From an uncultured Anaerolineae bacterium (GTDB lineage: Bacteria > Chloroflexota > Anaerolineae > Anaerolineales > Villigracilaceae), in the NCBI GenBank assembly GCA_903910795.1, contig CAIWAX010000197.1:1-41635 (forward strand): a DNA stretch of 41,635 bases, read 5' to 3'. A program made the translations under genes and the position numbers. Shown here in pieces: positions 24,967 to 32,853 of this stretch. How positions within the stretch are numbered: the first letter of the stretch is position 1; each line of letters begins with the position of its first letter. A model generated the notes under the pieces. It saw only the letters and a list, made by a program, of their open reading frames with translations, ran no database searches and was not told where the DNA came from.

Positions 24967-25422
24967 TTAACCTCCAGAGATCTGCCGCAGGAAGGGTGCA
25001 AATGGCTTGGAGTCATGCACATTGCGCATGTAAGCGATTTTCCCATCGCGGAAGCGAAAAAAATTCATAGCATAAGCTTCAATGGGTTGATCAGGGTATT
25101 TGGCTGCCGCAGCAGTAATATGCGAAAGTGATGAGCCTTCATTACCTTCTACTGCCATTTCTTTCAGCTCATTTTTAAATACGGCATAAGCCTGACCCAT
25201 ACCCGCCATCATTGGGCGAAGCGTGGCAAGCCCTTCAATATGCCCGGCCAACTGTTCATCCATCACCATATCATCTGTAAAAAGATCACACCAGGCATCC
25301 CATTTTCCAGCGTTGGCATATTCATAATATTTGCGAATGGTTTCATGATTTTCCATCGCATGCGAGGCATCTGATCCTGACCAGATTGCCTCGGCATCAC
25401 TAAAATTATTTACGGTAGTCAT
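24967..25422 (-). CDS. NTF2/SnoaL-like protein (1)
   Basis: The 151-residue protein is a single cone-shaped NTF2/SnoaL-like domain: ENHETIRKYYEYANAGKWDAWCDLFTDDMVMDEQ, then a long strand pair and FFRFRDGKIAYMRNVHDS. Family members are aldol cyclases, isomerases, hydrolases or pure binding proteins, so no reaction is assigned. A stretch of AAAGGAAA lies before the ATG with a rather long spacing. It ends two bases before the GMC gene and provides its ribosome binding site. Confidence 0.78.
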   Translation of the reverse strand: MTTVNNFSDAEAIWSGSDASHAMENHETIRKYYEYANAGKWDAWCDLFTDDMVMDEQLAGHIEGLATLRPMMAGMGQAYAVFKNELKEMAVEGNEGSSLSHITAAAAKYPDQPIEAYAMNFFRFRDGKIAYMRNVHDSKPFAPFLRQISGG

Positions 25423-25467
25423 AAGACATATTTCCTTTACGCTGATCTCTAAAGATGAGACTTGTAT

Positions 25468-26472
25468 TTATGCACCAACCGAAACTCCGCCACCAACCAT
25501 CTGCTGCATCAGCTCAAGCGTGCCCTCATTACTCCAGGTTTCAACAATCTGACCGCCTTCAAATTTGGCAATGATGATTTGTCCCCAGGTGACTTTTTTA
25601 CCAGTTGCGGGGATGCCCATTAAGCTACCTGTCTGGGTTCCGGTCTGCTTAAACCAGCCAAGCACCATGTCGCCATCGGCCAGGATGGTATTGAATTCCA
25701 CATGCAGATCGGGCATAGCGGTACGCAGCATGCTTACCTCAGATTTCAATCCCTGGCTGCCAGGTTTATAATCTGGCTGGCTGACATATACTGCCTGAGG
25801 ATAAAAAACCTTATCGGCAAAATCAAGATTACCCTTGTTCCAAAGCTCATCCACAAGCTGTCTGAAAATTTCCTTATTCGCGTTGGGCGATATGTAAATT
25901 CCCGATAATCTCTGAGGAGCGGGCGGATCCTGGCGGTTGGCATCAAAAGTGGGAGAACCGGGAACAACGCCCATTTGCTGCATCACACCCAAACCATCCC
26001 ATTCCTGCCAGCGTGCGTCGATCAGACCATTCTTGTTGAAACGCATTAACGCGGTGCCGGTCCAACATACAAACTTGCCAGTAGGCGGGGCAAAACCCAT
26101 AAAATTGCCCTTATGTGTACCGCTCAACACGCCGCGAACACCGCAGGTATCCCCTTCGGCGACCACATGAGTAACCCGGAAAGCCAGATCCGGAAGGCCC
26201 TGATAAAATTGAAGATACAATTGTTTGAAGGCTTCGGGCCCAAACAGATCCTGAAAACCCGCCCCGCCATAACTGATAAACTCGGGGGCAAGCAATTCTC
26301 GGAAAACATCCAGGTTCGCCCGGTTGGCTTCGTCAAACAGGCGAACCATGGCATCCTTCATTTCATTGACAGAGAGCGGCCTGCCAGCGGCACTTTTAGT
26401 GCCGCTGGCAGTATTTTCTCCCTGCCAGATCATCTCAGCTAGGTAATTATTTCCATCTGGCACACTGCTCAT
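25468..26472 (-). CDS. tandem NTF2/SnoaL-like (ester cyclase-type) protein (2)
   Basis: The 334-residue protein contains two SnoaL-like domains in a row. Both carry the ester-cyclase pattern: in domain 1 LSGTHKGNFMGFAPPTGK and DGLGVMQQMG, in domain 2 QTGTQTGSLMGIPATGKKV and LELMQQM. ATG at 26472 is chosen over an in-frame TTG eight codons upstream because GGAG lies at good spacing only before the ATG. Spacing to its neighbours (about 45 bases each side) supports one operon. Confidence 0.82.
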   Translation of the reverse strand: MSSVPDGNNYLAEMIWQGENTASGTKSAAGRPLSVNEMKDAMVRLFDEANRANLDVFRELLAPEFISYGGAGFQDLFGPEAFKQLYLQFYQGLPDLAFRVTHVVAEGDTCGVRGVLSGTHKGNFMGFAPPTGKFVCWTGTALMRFNKNGLIDARWQEWDGLGVMQQMGVVPGSPTFDANRQDPPAPQRLSGIYISPNANKEIFRQLVDELWNKGNLDFADKVFYPQAVYVSQPDYKPGSQGLKSEVSMLRTAMPDLHVEFNTILADGDMVLGWFKQTGTQTGSLMGIPATGKKVTWGQIIIAKFEGGQIVETWSNEGTLELMQQMVGGGVSVGA

Positions 26473-26516
26473 ATCCACTCTCCAGAAATCAGGCAAATTC
26501 TTTAGAAAGTACGGGA

Positions 26517-26933
26517 TTACTGCTTGGTTCCATTAAGCTGCTGGATCATGCTGAGCATATCTACTTCATACCAGCTTTCAACGATCACGCCTTTTTCGAT
26601 CCGCAGTACTCCAATTTCTGTCCAGGAAGCTTTACGACCCGAAGCCTTCATACCCAATAAGTCCGCACCAGTGTGAGTGCCGCTTTGCGTAAAACGACCA
26701 ACCACTTGATTTTCATCAGCAACCATCAAATCGATTTCCATGTGATAATCAGGCATCGCTTTCTGGAACATTTCCGCCAAGAATTTGACACCTTCCGGAC
26801 CGGGAGGCAGTTGTGGGGCACTCGGGCTGGTATGATCCGGAGAAAAGAGAGCATCTGCCATAGAAAGGTTGCCCGCGTTCCAGACTTCTTCGATCATGCG
26901 GCGCATGATATGTTTATTTTCTTGGATTGACAT
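26517..26933 (-). CDS. NTF2/SnoaL-like ester cyclase-type protein (3)
   Basis: The 138-residue protein is a typical SnoaL-like polyketide/ester cyclase homologue: NKHIMRRMIEEVWNAGNLSMADALF, then QSGTHTGADLLGMKASGRK and a terminal DMLSMIQQLNG. The same arrangement appears in several neighbours, so it belongs to one expanded family. AAGGAG precedes the ATG at seven bases. Its TAA stop is part of a truncated family A sequence (TAATCCCGTAC on the minus strand). Confidence 0.85.
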   Translation of the reverse strand: MSIQENKHIMRRMIEEVWNAGNLSMADALFSPDHTSPSAPQLPPGPEGVKFLAEMFQKAMPDYHMEIDLMVADENQVVGRFTQSGTHTGADLLGMKASGRKASWTEIGVLRIEKGVIVESWYEVDMLSMIQQLNGTKQ

Positions 26934-26944
26934 TCGATTTCTCC

Positions 26945-28252
26945 TTAATGGCTGGGGGGAGTAACAAACGGTGAACGAGACCAGAACTGGTCATATTCCG
27001 TTGCGCCATCCCCAAAGATAGCGCCTTTGCCAGCGATGACCTTGCCATCTTTCCAACGCAGTACATGCGCCACTTCGATATCCATGGTTTTCTCTGAGGC
27101 ATCTTTGCGATAACCACGGTTGCGGGTCAAATCAACAGAGTAATCACCGGTCACGAGAACTTTACCGGCCACTGGATCCATGCGGAAGCTGTGGTCAGAC
27201 ATTTCTCCGACTTTGCCCATAAAGGCCAGAAATTCATCGCGGCTGTAATACCAACCCGAAAGTTCGTTATGGCCGGGCACCTGCCAGACCATGTCTTCAG
27301 CCCAATACTGGTTGATACGCGCCATGTCGCCGGAAGAAAGCGCGGAATAAGCCTCACCAACATGCTCAGGCGTGATGGATGTCTCAATGTCAAATTGCTG
27401 GGGCGGCTGCTCAGGGGTTGGGATAGCGCCAATCTGCTGCATCATACCCAACATGTTTAATTCGCCCCAACCTTCGCAGATCTTGCCACCTACAACGCGG
27501 TCAATCCCGATCGAAGTGACTTCCACTGGTTTGTTGCTGGCTGGAATGCCATAAAATTCACCGGTGTGTGTGCCGCGGAATGTCATTCGGATTGCCGACA
27601 TCTCGCCTTCAGTGACAATGTCATCCATGGTCATATGACCATCGGGGAAGGCTTCGTGCCAAACCTTGACCATTCCCGCCACGCCATCCGGGCCTTGCTT
27701 AATATCCTGACCACCTGCCCCATGAGCGGTAAATTCGGGGGCAACCAATTCCCGGGTGATGGAATAATTCTTTTTGTTCCACAGTTCTTCAAACCAGCGG
27801 GAAAATAGCAGCCGGTGCTCATCGGCATGTGACAGGGAGCCTTTATGCAAAGCAGCTTCCACGTCTGCGCGAGAAGGCAGCACTTCGGTAGCGTTCGCCC
27901 TTTTATTGGGAGCGGGCATGACAAAGGTTGCATTCGGATCATTTTTTCCAGGAATTACCTGGAATTCGATGACAACCGTTTCACCAATAAAGATTTTGTC
28001 GCCATTTTTCAAATCATGGGGTGAGTTAATGGCTTCCCCATTGATATAGGTACCATTTGTGGAACCGAGATCCTGAATGGTATATCCAGAAGCGGTTTTG
28101 ATCAACTTTGCATGAGACCGGGAAAGAGCGCGGTCATCAATGGTAATGGAATTGGAAGATTCGCGTCCCATTGTGATCTGGCCATCAACCAGTTCAAATG
28201 CCTGTCCAACAGCAGGCCCTTTTTGCACTACGAGTTTGAATATATCAGCCAC
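26945..28252 (-). CDS. FHA domain fused to two NTF2/SnoaL-like domains (4)
   Basis: Residues 1 to about 105 form an FHA domain with all usual features: ITMGRESSNSITI, LSRSHAKL, DLGSTNGTYINGEAI. FHA domains bind phosphothreonine peptides, so this protein may be recruited by a Ser/Thr kinase target. Residues of about 140-285 form an ester-cyclase-like SnoaL domain (MTFRGTHTGEFYGIPASNK, LGMMQQIG). About 295-435 form a second NTF2-like domain (VGEAYSALSSGDMARI, VLRWKDGKVIAGKGAI) that is nearly duplicated by the gene at 29292. The start is GTG with CAGGAG upstream. No kinase gene is seen in the window. The fusion is unusual and the central oddity of this operon. Confidence 0.88.
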   Translation of the reverse strand: MADIFKLVVQKGPAVGQAFELVDGQITMGRESSNSITIDDRALSRSHAKLIKTASGYTIQDLGSTNGTYINGEAINSPHDLKNGDKIFIGETVVIEFQVIPGKNDPNATFVMPAPNKRANATEVLPSRADVEAALHKGSLSHADEHRLLFSRWFEELWNKKNYSITRELVAPEFTAHGAGGQDIKQGPDGVAGMVKVWHEAFPDGHMTMDDIVTEGEMSAIRMTFRGTHTGEFYGIPASNKPVEVTSIGIDRVVGGKICEGWGELNMLGMMQQIGAIPTPEQPPQQFDIETSITPEHVGEAYSALSSGDMARINQYWAEDMVWQVPGHNELSGWYYSRDEFLAFMGKVGEMSDHSFRMDPVAGKVLVTGDYSVDLTRNRGYRKDASEKTMDIEVAHVLRWKDGKVIAGKGAIFGDGATEYDQFWSRSPFVTPPSH

Positions 28253-28304
28253 GTTTTTCTCTCCTGCCCGCCAACAGATTTGAGGAAATTACAGCCCGTT
28301 TTAC

Positions 28305-28342
28305 TGAACGATTCGCTAAGCAAATCGTGGGTACTTTCCATT
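28305..28342 (-). repeat. hybrid B/A element between the FHA and tautomerase genes
   Basis: On the minus strand it reads ATGGAAAGTACCCACGATTT, then GCTTAGCGAATCGTTCA. This matches 12877-12913, where the same hybrid is translated. Confidence 0.8.
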
Positions 28343-28365
28343 CTGTGTGGCGATGCCAGCGAAAA

Positions 28366-28713
28366 TTATTTGCCTTCCCAAAGTTTTTGCGCATGATCCC
28401 AACTATGACTATGATCGGTGGGCTCTACTCCGCTTTTATTTTGGGATTCAATAAAGTTACGCATGATCTCGTTGGACTTTTTGTGCATATCGGCATAATC
28501 CGGCCCGTACAGGAAAGGCAGGTCAGGCAAGGGAGTTCCCGCGATGGACCATTCCATGGGTGGGGTTTCCTGGATAATGCAATAAGTGTAGGGACGGGCT
28601 ACATCACCAACAACACTGATAAAGGTGTCCGTCATCTTTTTGAGCAGATCACGTTTTTGCTCAGGGCTGGTCAACACAACCCCTTCAATGACCTGGATCG
28701 TAATAATTGGCAT
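28366..28713 (-). CDS. 4-oxalocrotonate tautomerase-family protein
   Basis: The 115-residue protein starts MPIITIQVIEG; after Met removal Pro1 would be the catalytic base of the tautomerase superfamily. QKRDLLKKMTDTFISVV and the ETPPMEWSIAG segment fit the first 60-70 residues of 4-OT enzymes, here followed by about 45 extra residues ending in a His-rich stretch (DHSHSWDHAQ). 4-OT enzymes interconvert 2-hydroxy-dienoates and 2-oxo-enoates; relatives dehalogenate or hydrate. GAAGGAG lies before the ATG. Confidence 0.82.
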   Translation of the reverse strand: MPIITIQVIEGVVLTSPEQKRDLLKKMTDTFISVVGDVARPYTYCIIQETPPMEWSIAGTPLPDLPFLYGPDYADMHKKSNEIMRNFIESQNKSGVEPTDHSHSWDHAQKLWEGK

Positions 28714-28813
28714 ATTTTTCTCCTTCGACGAACAATGCGCCGATTAACTAACTCGAAAGCTTCCAATAATATCCCCGGGAACAAGGGGAGCAAGCATTTA
28801 CTTTTTTGAAAAC

Positions 28814-29281
28814 TTAGTTTCCAAGCTGTTTCATCAGTTCTGCGCTGTCAAAAGCGCTCCAGGCTTCACTTATTTTTCCATCTATTAAGTGGGCAATCAG
28901 GATGCCCATAATTGAAATAGAGCGGCCTGCAGGCTCAACCCCGGCAAAAATTCCCCGGTGAGTGCCACTGAAGTTATAACGAACTACCACTGTATCGCCT
29001 TCTCCGATAACCTCATCCTGAGAGAAATAGATATCGGGAAAAGAAGTGCGAAACAAGGTCACCCTTTGCTTCAATTGTTCACGTCCTTGCGTCAAACCAC
29101 GCGCTTGAGAACTGCCATCAGACTGAACAGGCGCATCCAAAACATAGTTGGTAGTATAGATTTCATCGACAACATCCAACTGGCCCTGATTTAATACTTG
29201 ATTGAAGTGACGGTCCAAAACAGCTTTATTACCTTCAACAAAAGTGTTTTTATCCATACCGAACTTATGAGTATTTTCCAT
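28814..29281 (-). CDS. NTF2/SnoaL-like protein with repeat-derived N-terminus (5)
   Basis: From the chosen ATG the protein has 155 residues: NKAVLDRHFNQVLNQGQLDVVDEIY, RYNFSGTHRGIFAGVEPAGRSI and SAFDSAELMKQLGN give a standard SnoaL/ester-cyclase domain. The first nine residues MENTHKFGM come from a family B repeat (29258-29281). The start at 29281 lies ten bases after the stop of the upstream gene and has no clear ribosome binding site, so translation is probably coupled. MDK at 29257 is an alternative start. A longer reading to 29362 would overlap the upstream gene and is not preferred. Confidence 0.75.
   Translation of the reverse strand: MENTHKFGMDKNTFVEGNKAVLDRHFNQVLNQGQLDVVDEIYTTNYVLDAPVQSDGSSQARGLTQGREQLKQRVTLFRTSFPDIYFSQDEVIGEGDTVVVRYNFSGTHRGIFAGVEPAGRSISIMGILIAHLIDGKISEAWSAFDSAELMKQLGN
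29258..29281 (-). repeat. family B copy used as a gene start
   Basis: On the minus strand ATGGAAAATACTCATAAGTT and CGGT, the same 24-base unit as the tandem copies at 36413-36481 with two changes. Its ATG is the best start for the 28814 gene. Confidence 0.75.
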
Positions 29282-29291
29282 TAAGAGTTCG

Positions 29292-29744
29292 TCAATGAGT
29301 AGGTGGAGTGACCATAGGCGAGCTTGACCAGAATTGGTCATACTCGGTGGCGCCATCGCCAAAAATGGCGCCTTTGCCAGCGATCACTTTGCCATCCTTC
29401 CAACGAAGAACATGCACAACTTCGATATCCATGGTTTTATCGGTCTGGCTGGCGCGGTTTCCACGATTACGGGTAATATCGGCTGAATATTCACCGGTTA
29501 CGATCACTTGCCCGGCGATATTTTCCATGCGGAAGCTATTTCCAGAAAGCTGCCCAACGTTTCCCATAAAAGCCAGGAACTGATCCCGGCCAAAATACCA
29601 CCCTGAAAGGCGGTTATGTCCCGGAACCTGCCAGACCATCTCTTCGGCCCAAAACTCCTTGATGCGCTCCATATCACCAGAAGCCAGAGCAGAATAGGCC
29701 TCTTTCACGTGCTCAGGTGTAATTATTGCTTTAACGGTAGCCAT
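29292..29744 (-). CDS. NTF2-like protein, near-duplicate of the FHA-fusion C-terminus (6)
   Basis: The 150-residue protein aligns along its whole length with the last about 150 residues of the FHA fusion: both have ITPEHVxEAYSAL, VWQVPGHNxLSGWY, DKTMDIEV-type/EKTMDIEV, HVLRWKDGKVIAGKGAIF and DGATEYDQFW. This points to a recent gene or domain duplication inside the operon. GGTGGAG lies before the ATG. Its TGA stop lies ten bases before the next gene's ATG. Confidence 0.85.
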   Translation of the reverse strand: MATVKAIITPEHVKEAYSALASGDMERIKEFWAEEMVWQVPGHNRLSGWYFGRDQFLAFMGNVGQLSGNSFRMENIAGQVIVTGEYSADITRNRGNRASQTDKTMDIEVVHVLRWKDGKVIAGKGAIFGDGATEYDQFWSSSPMVTPPTH

Positions 29745-29769
29745 CTACACTCCACCTTTGCTCGCCTGC

Positions 29770-30192
29770 TTAGTCGGCCAGGCGGGCGGGAATACCCTTC
29801 AGTTTGAAAACAGACCAGAAAAAGCGGTCGACACTATGTTGATCGCCAGTATGTACATGCACATCATAAATCTTGCCATCCTTGACGCCGTAGGAAGTGC
29901 AGGTCGGGAAGTCAAAATGTTCATTTCCGATCTTGCCGTGGCCCATGTGCTTCTCGATCACGGTGCCATCATCCAAAACACCAAAGTGAACATGATCCAC
30001 CACGATACCAGCCTTGAAGAGCGAACCAAAGAAAGCGATCACTGCATCCACCCCTTCCATGCGGGCAGAGAGCGGGTGATGGCCGGGCATGGTCCAACTG
30101 ATATCAGGGTGGAAAATTTCACGCTTGATACTTTCCATGTCACCCTTGCCAAAATAATCGTACATTTTGAAAACCAACTGAGTGTTATCCAT
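29770..30192 (-). CDS. NTF2/SnoaL-like protein (7)
   Basis: The 140-residue protein has one NTF2-like domain: NTQLVFKMYDYFGKGDMESIKREIF, ISWTMPGHHPLSARMEGVDAVIAFF and DGKIYDVHVHTGDQHSVDRFFW. The SWTMPGHHPL segment resembles the VWQVPGHNxL segment of the 29292 product and the FHA fusion, so they form one sub-branch. AGGAG precedes the ATG at good spacing. Confidence 0.82.
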   Translation of the reverse strand: MDNTQLVFKMYDYFGKGDMESIKREIFHPDISWTMPGHHPLSARMEGVDAVIAFFGSLFKAGIVVDHVHFGVLDDGTVIEKHMGHGKIGNEHFDFPTCTSYGVKDGKIYDVHVHTGDQHSVDRFFWSVFKLKGIPARLAD

Positions 30193-30258
30193 TTTTCATC
30201 TCCTATTGATATATAAACGGTTAAAGGATTTAGGTGATTATTTGACTATCAGACTCAT

Positions 30259-30702
30259 TTAAAGCCTGGCAAACCCTGGAGAATACTTGAAAGGTTCTAC
30301 GGTAGCATTGTAAGAAGCAATTTCCAAACCAAACGCATTTTGCTGGCTTGAGCGCACGACCCAACGCTGGGTGGCATCCATTGAAACCCGTTTGCTCTTG
30401 GGCGCAGGCGCCACCCACCAGGAAGCCTGCCAGCCGACAAGGATATCAAGGGTAAATTCGTTGCCATTTGGAGTAATTTTGACTTCGTTGACAAAGTGAT
30501 TTTCATCAAAGAAAATATTGGTTACGCGGTCATACCAGACCTTAAAAGAGGCATAGTCCTTGATATCGCCATCCGGAAAAGTCATCACCAGCCCGTTGGA
30601 AGCCAGCATGGGATAAACTTGTTCGATAGGCAGGTGAAAATCAAGCGCCTGATACCAGGCAGCGACAAAATTTTGAATCTGTTGTTCCGAAATGTTGCTC
30701 AT
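30259..30702 (-). CDS. NTF2/SnoaL-like protein (8)
   Basis: The 147-residue protein has an NTF2-like pattern (QIQNFVAAWYQALDFHLPIEQVYPML, FKVWYDRVTNIFFDENHFV, DILVGWQASWWVAPAPKSK) but departs from the ester-cyclase motifs of its neighbours. The many Trp residues in the strand region suggest a hydrophobic pocket. GGAG lies ten bases before the ATG. Assignment to the NTF2 fold is by overall pattern and context. Confidence 0.7.
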   Translation of the reverse strand: MSNISEQQIQNFVAAWYQALDFHLPIEQVYPMLASNGLVMTFPDGDIKDYASFKVWYDRVTNIFFDENHFVNEVKITPNGNEFTLDILVGWQASWWVAPAPKSKRVSMDATQRWVVRSSQQNAFGLEIASYNATVEPFKYSPGFARL

Positions 30703-30717
30703 AAAAATATTCTCCGA

Positions 30718-31077
30718 TTAAGAATTAGGGGTAAAACCCAACATGCCAGTAAAGTGATGGATGGCCTTTCCGTTTTGCAAAACGAAACAGTCATAAACCC
30801 GGGCCACACCTGCAGCGACTTTGATGGTTGCCTCAAACATGACCGCGTCTTCAGTTTCCATGAACTTTTCGGTGGAAATCAACTTGATGTTTCCCAGATT
30901 TGCCAGGTAGCCGGTAAAATGCTTGATCAGGGCTTCCCTGCCTTTCACATGCAGGTCATAACCAACCAGTTCTGCATCTGGCGCATATTGTGTATTGATC
31001 AAACCGACAACATTATTGGCCTCAAGCAAAGCCACCTGACGATTGTAAAAATCTTTACCAGTGGTATTTTCTGTCAT
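30718..31077 (-). CDS. NTF2/SnoaL-like protein (9)
   Basis: At 119 residues this is the shortest of the group: FYNRQVALLEANNVVGLINTQYAPDAELVGYDLHVKGREAL-type N-terminus (DLHVKGREALIKHFTGYL) and VARVYDCFVLQNGKAIHHFTG at the end match SnoaL_2/DUF4440-like proteins. AAAGGAA precedes the ATG. It is the first NTF2-like gene after the TPP enzyme, 15 bases from it. Confidence 0.78.
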   Translation of the reverse strand: MTENTTGKDFYNRQVALLEANNVVGLINTQYAPDAELVGYDLHVKGREALIKHFTGYLANLGNIKLISTEKFMETEDAVMFEATIKVAAGVARVYDCFVLQNGKAIHHFTGMLGFTPNS

Positions 31078-31092
31078 CTTTACATTCCTTTG

Positions 31093-32799
31093 TTATTGTC
31101 CACAAGTATTACCCACCCGTTCAGGGTGAGTATCCGATTCAAGCACCAGGTCAACCAGGAACGGGCCGGGAGTGGCCAACATTTGCTGGACGGCACCGGC
31201 GATTTCCCAGGGTTTTTCAACCCGTATGCCTGGTACTCCCATACCTTTCGCCATTTCGACAAAACGCAACTGAGGGTATGACAAATCAAAACTCATTGGG
31301 AAATCGTGCGCGGGGATGTTTTGTTCTTTCCAATATTGATTGATATTAAGTTGAAGCAAGCGATAAGACGCGTTATTGCAAACTACGAACTTGGCATTTA
31401 CATTATGGCGCGCCGCGGTCCAAAGCGCCTGGATCGTGTACATACTGCCGCCATCACCTGTAAAACCGATCACGGTCTTTTCAGGGTTTGCCAGCTTGGC
31501 CCCAATGGCACCCGGTATGCCTACACCCAATGAACCACCACGGGTTAGAAAATATTGACCGGTGCTGGTAGGCGGAAAATATCGAACCACTGCGGGCGAA
31601 CTGGTCAGAGCTTCATCAAAAATGACCGTATCACTGGAAAGGTGCGGAACCAGTTCTTCCATAAAGCGCGCCATTTTCAGTGGAACAGAGTCACGGCTGG
31701 CATGATCAGCATCCAGAGCGGCTGACAATTTGGCGGCCTTGGCAGACCCAATTTCCTTTGTGCGCGCTTTCGCCGAGCTTTTTTGGGGTGCGGTCATCAT
31801 TTCTTCCAACGCCTGAGCCAATAACGCCAGGGTCAGTTTGGGATCTGCAACAACACCCACATCCACACGGTGATTTTTCGCAATCTCGTAAGAGTTCAAA
31901 TCGATGTGATAAACCTGGGCATTTTTTGCAAATACGTCACCCAGTTCAGGGAAAACCTCGGGTAAAACGTAAGTACCCACGATCAAATTGGCATCCCCTT
32001 TTTGCATCAAGGGCAGACTATTTTGACCAAACATGTGTCCAGTCATGCCCATGTACAGAGGGTGACTGTAAGCCATATTTAACTCACCGGCATCGGCTTC
32101 CCAGACCTCCGCTCCCAACAACTCTGCCACTCGCGCTAATTCAGCCGAGGCGCCGGAATAAGCCACACCATCCCCCATAAAAATCATTGGGGTTTTGGCG
32201 GAGGCCAAACCTTCAGCCATCGAGCGGATGGTAGCAGTTTCTGGAGCCACCCGGGTGGAAGGGATCGAGGTTGGGCGAACTTCCTCGGTAGAAACTGCAT
32301 CCAGGATATCCTGGGGGATGCAGACATATACCGGTCCCTTCGGTGGGGTCGCGGCGATCTTGATAGCCCGGCGCAAAGTTCTTAGTAGTGAAGAGGGATG
32401 GAGCACCATGGTTGAGTACTTGGTGACGGGCTCCATAAAACCAACCAGATCGCCTGCCATCTGGGCATCCATATTCATGTACTTAACGCCTGCGTCGCCG
32501 CCGATCACCACCAACGGGGCATGACCGCGCTTGGCTTGATACAGAGCGCCAACCGCATTCCCAATGCCAGGTGATGAGTGCAACTGGACCAGGGTAGGCT
32601 TCTGGGTGGCGCGCGCATATCCATCAGCTGCCATGACTGCCACAGTTTCCTGAAGCGTCAGGATATATTTCATTTCCGGATAGCTTGAAACAGCATCCAG
32701 AAAACCCTGTTCCACAGTTCCGGGATTGCCAAACATATGATTCATGCCATCGGCAAGGAACTGTTCAATAATAGTGTAGCGGCCTGTTTTTTCAGTCAT
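31093..32799 (-). CDS. TPP-dependent enzyme of the benzoylformate decarboxylase/acetolactate synthase type
   Basis: The 568-residue enzyme has the three-domain layout of this family. The activating Glu lies in LTLQETVAVMAADGYAR, a His in VQLHSSPGIGNAVGAL matches the active-site His of benzoylformate decarboxylase, and the TPP motif is GDGGSMYTIQALW followed by NN about 25 residues on. The segment FGNPGTVEQ has Thr where benzoylformate decarboxylase has a catalytic Ser. A 2-oxo acid decarboxylase (or carboligase) giving an aldehyde is the best guess. ATG at 32799 is chosen because GGAG is nine bases upstream; that GGAG overlaps the alternative TTG at 32814. It leads the NTF2-like genes. Confidence 0.87.
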   Translation of the reverse strand: MTEKTGRYTIIEQFLADGMNHMFGNPGTVEQGFLDAVSSYPEMKYILTLQETVAVMAADGYARATQKPTLVQLHSSPGIGNAVGALYQAKRGHAPLVVIGGDAGVKYMNMDAQMAGDLVGFMEPVTKYSTMVLHPSSLLRTLRRAIKIAATPPKGPVYVCIPQDILDAVSTEEVRPTSIPSTRVAPETATIRSMAEGLASAKTPMIFMGDGVAYSGASAELARVAELLGAEVWEADAGELNMAYSHPLYMGMTGHMFGQNSLPLMQKGDANLIVGTYVLPEVFPELGDVFAKNAQVYHIDLNSYEIAKNHRVDVGVVADPKLTLALLAQALEEMMTAPQKSSAKARTKEIGSAKAAKLSAALDADHASRDSVPLKMARFMEELVPHLSSDTVIFDEALTSSPAVVRYFPPTSTGQYFLTRGGSLGVGIPGAIGAKLANPEKTVIGFTGDGGSMYTIQALWTAARHNVNAKFVVCNNASYRLLQLNINQYWKEQNIPAHDFPMSFDLSYPQLRFVEMAKGMGVPGIRVEKPWEIAGAVQQMLATPGPFLVDLVLESDTHPERVGNTCGQ

Positions 32800-32816
32800 T
32801 GCAAAGCGCTCCAAAG

Positions 32817-32853
32817 AAAAATCTCAAAACGGCTGGAATTCAGCTTAAGATTT
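32817..32853 (-). terminator. hairpin between DJ-1 and TPP genes
   Basis: AAAATCTTAAGCTG and CAGCCGTTTTGAGATTTTT can form an imperfect stem with a T-run at its end on the minus strand. It may attenuate transcription into the operon but lies just before the TPP gene's ribosome binding site, so full termination is unlikely. Confidence 0.35.
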
